This document shows, piece after piece, positions 16,048-20,000 of a stretch of 20,000 nt of DNA. The position numbers were made by a program, and so were the translations under genes. Under the pieces are notes generated by a model. The model was not told the origin of the DNA. It worked only from the letters and a program-made list of their open reading frames with translations, and made no database searches. Every line of letters starts with the position of its first letter. Positions within the stretch are counted from its first letter, which is position 1. Source of the stretch: Armadillidium nasatum (lineage: Eukaryota; Arthropoda; Malacostraca; Isopoda; Armadillidiidae); the NCBI GenBank assembly GCA_009176605.1, contig SEYY01006921.1, positions 17,501-37,500 on the forward strand. The letters are read 5' to 3'.

Positions 16048-16747
16048 TTATTCTCTAAGGAGGAAAAATTCGTGTAGTTTTTTCCTAGAGAGAGTCTTGC
16101 CCTCCTACCCTGACTTGACCTGACCTAACCTCATTTCGGTAAATGGAGAAGACTATGGCGAAAAACAGGAATCACAGAATTTTGATACTGACCACATTTT
16201 TTTTTTATTAAAAGTTTGCGCCTATTGTGAATTGCCCTATTCGAGGAGAGGAACTGTCTAAATAGTTTCTACGTACATGAGTCAATAAAATCTAAATTAG
16301 GTCTGCCGTACAATAGCTTACTTTAAGTAAGAAACCAAGTCCAAAAAGTTATAAATAATTAATAGGTGACGAATTGTCCAAAGTTCAATAATTATATTTA
16401 CTGTAATTATATATACTATATACTATAATTAAAAATAATTATATATGCTATAAGAATATAAAGCAAGTTCATAATTAAACACTAAAAACAATGTTCACAT
16501 TTCATTTATTTTAACTGTCGAGTAAAAAGCATAAAAGAAGAAAATTATTACAAGAGGAAATTTAATTCAACTTTTATTTTTTATTTTTTTTTTCAAATTT
16601 TTTTTCTTTTCTTTTTCTTTTTTCTTTTCCTTTTTTTTTTTTTTATCTGAAACAGAAGTTCTTAACTGTACTTCCTCTCCAGACCCAAACTCGAGTCTAA
16701 ATGCTTTTATTATTAAAATACAAGGAATTTGATCCAAATACCAAAGA
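16047..16747. other. Noncoding stretch with T/C-rich tract
   Basis: Near 16105 there is GACTTGACCTGACCTAACCT, reminiscent of the CCTAACC motifs in the 7415-7632 foldback. A T-rich tract with scattered C lies at about 16574-16645. Nothing else was recognised. Confidence 0.55.
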
Positions 16748-17152
<405 letters not shown>

Positions 17153-17199
17153 AAATAATAAAAAAAATAAAAAATTAATATTTAAAATTTTTGTGTTAA

Positions 17200-18022
<823 letters not shown>

Positions 18023-18114
18023 CATTTATTAATCCTATTAAGTAATACTTATACTATGCTAATACCAATGTTAATGCTAATTCTAACACATTACTACTAA
18101 TACTACCTACTACT

Positions 18115-18181
<67 letters not shown>
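18115..18181. repeat. (AAT)n microsatellite
   Basis: About 65 bp of pure AAT units, preceded by a degenerate ACTACTAATACTACC region. Confidence 0.95.
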
Positions 18182-18483
18182 TCTTTACCTCATAAAGGAA
18201 TATTGCCTCTTCTTTGTTCCCTTCTTCTCTTCACGAAGAGCAACAAGGAATCGAAACTTCGTCTTATGAAGAAATTTTATTTCTTCAAAAATTGTCACTT
18301 ACGTGACGAACACTTTTCTTCAAAATTTCTTCAATGAATGAAATTTCGCACTTCAATACGGGAAATTTACGTAAAACCTTTTAACAAATTTCTACAATTT
18401 ATGATTTTATTTTATTTTATTTTATTTTATTTTATTTTAGTGTTTGAATACGACGGTTTCTTTCTTCATTAGTTAGATTCAAA
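18182..18483. other. Flank of minisatellite, rich in TTCTTC/GAAGAA
   Basis: Contains repeated TTCTTC and GAAGAA strings, among them the inverted pair GAAGAAAT..ATTTCTTC near 18268. These resemble fragments of the neighbouring minisatellite unit and may be old decayed copies. No gene was recognised. Confidence 0.5.
18403..18438. repeat. (TTTTA)n microsatellite
   Basis: About seven pentanucleotide TTTTA units, shortly upstream of the minisatellite. Confidence 0.93.
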
Positions 18484-18940
18484 ATATTTCTTCAGTCTTA
18501 AAGCACAGTTTGAATATTTCTTCAGTCTTAAAGTTTGAATATTTCTTCTGTCTTAAAGCACAGGTTGAATATTTCTTCAGTCTTAAAGCACAGGTTGAAT
18601 ATTTCTTCAGTTTTAAAGCACAGGTTGAATATTTCTTCAGTCTTAAAGCACAGGTTGAATATTTCTTCAGTCTTAAAGCACAGGTTGAATATTTCTTCAG
18701 TCTTAAAGCACAGTCTTAAAGCACAGATTGAATATTTCTTCAGTCTTAAAGCACAAGTTGAATATTTCTTCAGTCTTAAAGCACAGGTTGAATATTTCTT
18801 CAGTTTAAAGAAGATATATTTCTTCAGTCTTAAAGATTGAATTTTCTATTGAATATTTCTTCAGAAAGCACAGATCTTGAATATTTCTTCAGTCTTAAAG
18901 CACAGGTTGAATATTTCTTCAGTCTTAAAGCACAGTTTGA
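18484..18940 (+). repeat. Minisatellite with 30 bp unit
   Basis: About 15 full or partial copies of a 30 bp unit made of TTGAATATTTCTTC followed by AGTCTTAAAGCACAG. The central units (18565-18713) are nearly identical: one differs by T for C (GTTTTAAAG) and one by CTG for CAG. Edge units are degenerate or truncated, including a 13-base partial unit at 18713-18725 and irregular units at 18805-18880. Because the unit is a multiple of three, two plus-strand frames stay open and read as ten-residue repeats. Frame breaks at the partial units and the absence of any start context or flanking homology argue against coding. Confidence 0.95.
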
Positions 18941-19237
18941 ACATATGAAGATATTTTTATCGATATTGAGAAAACAAATTTCTACTTGAAAGTCTAACGA
19001 TATTATTGGTGGAAAATTTGTTCTAATATTATGGCTGAATTTCTTAATCAAATAAATATGTTCTTCATTCATAGAAATAGATTTCTTCAACTTCACTTTT
19101 ACAGTCAAATTCCTTCACAGCTTAGGAAGAAATTTTGATTCTCTGTGAAAGAGAGAATGGTAATTGGTGGTTATCTGTTCTATAGTCTCCTTCTCTTCTC
19201 TTCTCTTTAGTGATCTACTGTATTGAGTTATTGTACT
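18941..19237. other. Noncoding stretch, no recognised feature
   Basis: TTTCTTC strings continue to about 19090 and then a CT-rich patch follows (19186-19210). A 92-codon minus-strand frame (18830-19108) runs into the minisatellite and has no recognisable similarity. Confidence 0.5.
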
Positions 19238-19435
19238 AGGCAACAGGCCTAGTAAGCCGGCTACATAAAAAGAGACACCGCTCGAGAAACCAATGCTACG
19301 CCTCGGACAAGACAGAATCGAAGAGATTTTGGAGGAGTAGCACCCGACAGACGCCAGCCTACTGGTTTGGACTGTGGTAATGGTGATGATGGTGGTACTT
19401 CTTCTACCTCTTCTTTCTCCCATAGTATGACTTCT
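19238..19435 (+). repeat. Second copy of the unclassified repeat, with (GAT/GGT)-rich end
   Basis: 19244-19290 shares CAGGCCTAG.AAGCCG and GCTC.AGAAAC with the complement of 13403-13446. The following 140 bp is of balanced composition and ends in a GGTAATGGTGATGATGGTGG tract and TTCTTCTACC. It looks like part of a dispersed element, possibly retroelement 3' sequence. A 110-codon minus-strand open frame (19447-19115) spans it, but I recognise no family. Confidence 0.45.
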
Positions 19436-20000
19436 ATTTCTTAACAAATGTTACGTATCATTTTTTCAATTCAATTTACGAGGGCCCTTTCCCCTCTTTC
19501 TAACAATATCAAATCTATAAATACTCATTTTGCAAAATTTATCTTAACTCCTGCTCTAAATATCAAATATTTATACAACCTCAGCATTCTACTTTCTATA
19601 TTTTTTCAAAGTGCCTTTCTAGTTTCTCATGTCACTAGTTCATCCTTATCTTGTTCCATCTTTCACAAAACTCTATTTCCAGATTGTAGATTTCTTCTTT
19701 CTTGTAATATTTCCCAATTTATTCAACAATGCAATAAAGTTTCCAAGGCATTTGTTTTTAAATGTTCCAAGCCTTCACTATTTGTTGACAAAACTTTTTT
19801 TAAAACACAAAATTACTAAAGTTGTCTATTTCTCTCCTTTTTTCTCTTCGCATTTCAATACGAACTATTTCCTCACTTAGAACTTCTTTTTCGAAATTTA
19901 TTTTTAAGAGAATAAAGACAATCCCTTCCTTCAATCATTCCTCCTTAAATCCTACACCTTCCTAATCTTCCTATTTCATTAGGTGCCTTAACTCGACCGT
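19436..20000. other. AT-rich stretch at right edge, no recognised feature
   Basis: A 123-codon open frame on the plus strand (19448-19819) is rich in Phe, Leu, Ser and Ile, as any T-rich DNA would give. It lacks a recognisable domain. I do not call it a gene. Confidence 0.5.

Noticed and set aside
15389..16123. 244-codon open frame as a single gene
   Set aside because: Only the middle part is homologous to anything (LINE reverse transcriptase). The start reads through Tc1-side DNA in the wrong frame and the end translates a T run, so it is composite.
18545..18710. Heat-shock elements (GAA..TTC) in the minisatellite
   Set aside because: The unit has GAATATTTC, one base too long for the GAAnnTTC inverted spacing, in every copy.
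18510..18840. Ten-residue repeat proteins (VEYFFSLKAQ-type) from the minisatellite
   Set aside because: Openness follows from a 30 bp unit with no stop in two frames. Partial units break the frame, and there is no gene context.
18481..18940. CRISPR array
   Set aside because: Units are contiguous copies with no variable spacers, and the DNA is eukaryotic.
19448..19880. Two overlapping open frames near the right edge
   Set aside because: Composition is that of T-rich noncoding DNA, the frames overlap each other, and no motif, signal or homology is visible.

Overview
The window looks like nuclear DNA from an AT-rich, repeat-laden arthropod genome. A decapod crustacean, perhaps a penaeid shrimp, is my best guess. 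That is an inference from three things: the exceptional load of long (TA)n microsatellites (13 arrays of roughly 90-280 bp, about 10% of the window), an arthropod-like Rab11 protein, and degraded LINE and Tc1-like copies of types I associate with crustaceans. Nothing suggests bacterial, viral or organellar DNA.

The only host gene I can support is Rab11, on the minus strand. Five coding exons lie between 3760 and 278 and together encode a protein of nominally 216 residues, the usual Rab11 length. The G boxes, switch regions and C-terminal cysteine pair are all intact. Four of the five exons join in frame with canonical GT..AG sites. The short first exon (3720-3760) is one base out of phase with exon 2, and it abuts a (TA)n array that begins inside the donor site. 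A TATA/Inr/CRE-like cluster on the same strand at 9697-9806 is a speculative promoter. If it is used, a 5.9 kb 5'-UTR intron fills most of 3782-9698.

Layout: 1-3781 is Rab11 with microsatellites in its first coding intron. 3782-9900 is AT-rich noncoding DNA with five (TA)n arrays, a tandem duplication near 5.5 kb and a 218 bp foldback at 7415-7632 rich in TTAGG-like motifs. 9925-16050 is a transposon graveyard: a hAT-like end touching a (TA)n array at 10107; a Jockey/CR1-like LINE remnant on the minus strand (about 10800-12130) split by a 195 bp hAT-type MITE with a near-perfect 8 bp target duplication; a second LINE type's 3' end (12840-13195); a tRNA-derived SINE-like piece (13815-13890); a dead Tc1/mariner copy with both catalytic aspartates lost (14340-15385); and a plus-strand LINE reverse-transcriptase fragment (15550-15950). 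16050-20000 holds a 400 bp (AAT)n array, further (TA)n, (ATTT)n, (AAT)n and (TTTTA)n tracts, and a 30 bp-unit minisatellite (18484-18940).

I found no operon, CRISPR array or novel multi-gene system. The points most worth attention are the exon 1 junction of Rab11, the recurrent placement of mobile-element fragments between (TA)n arrays, the foldback, and the nested MITE.
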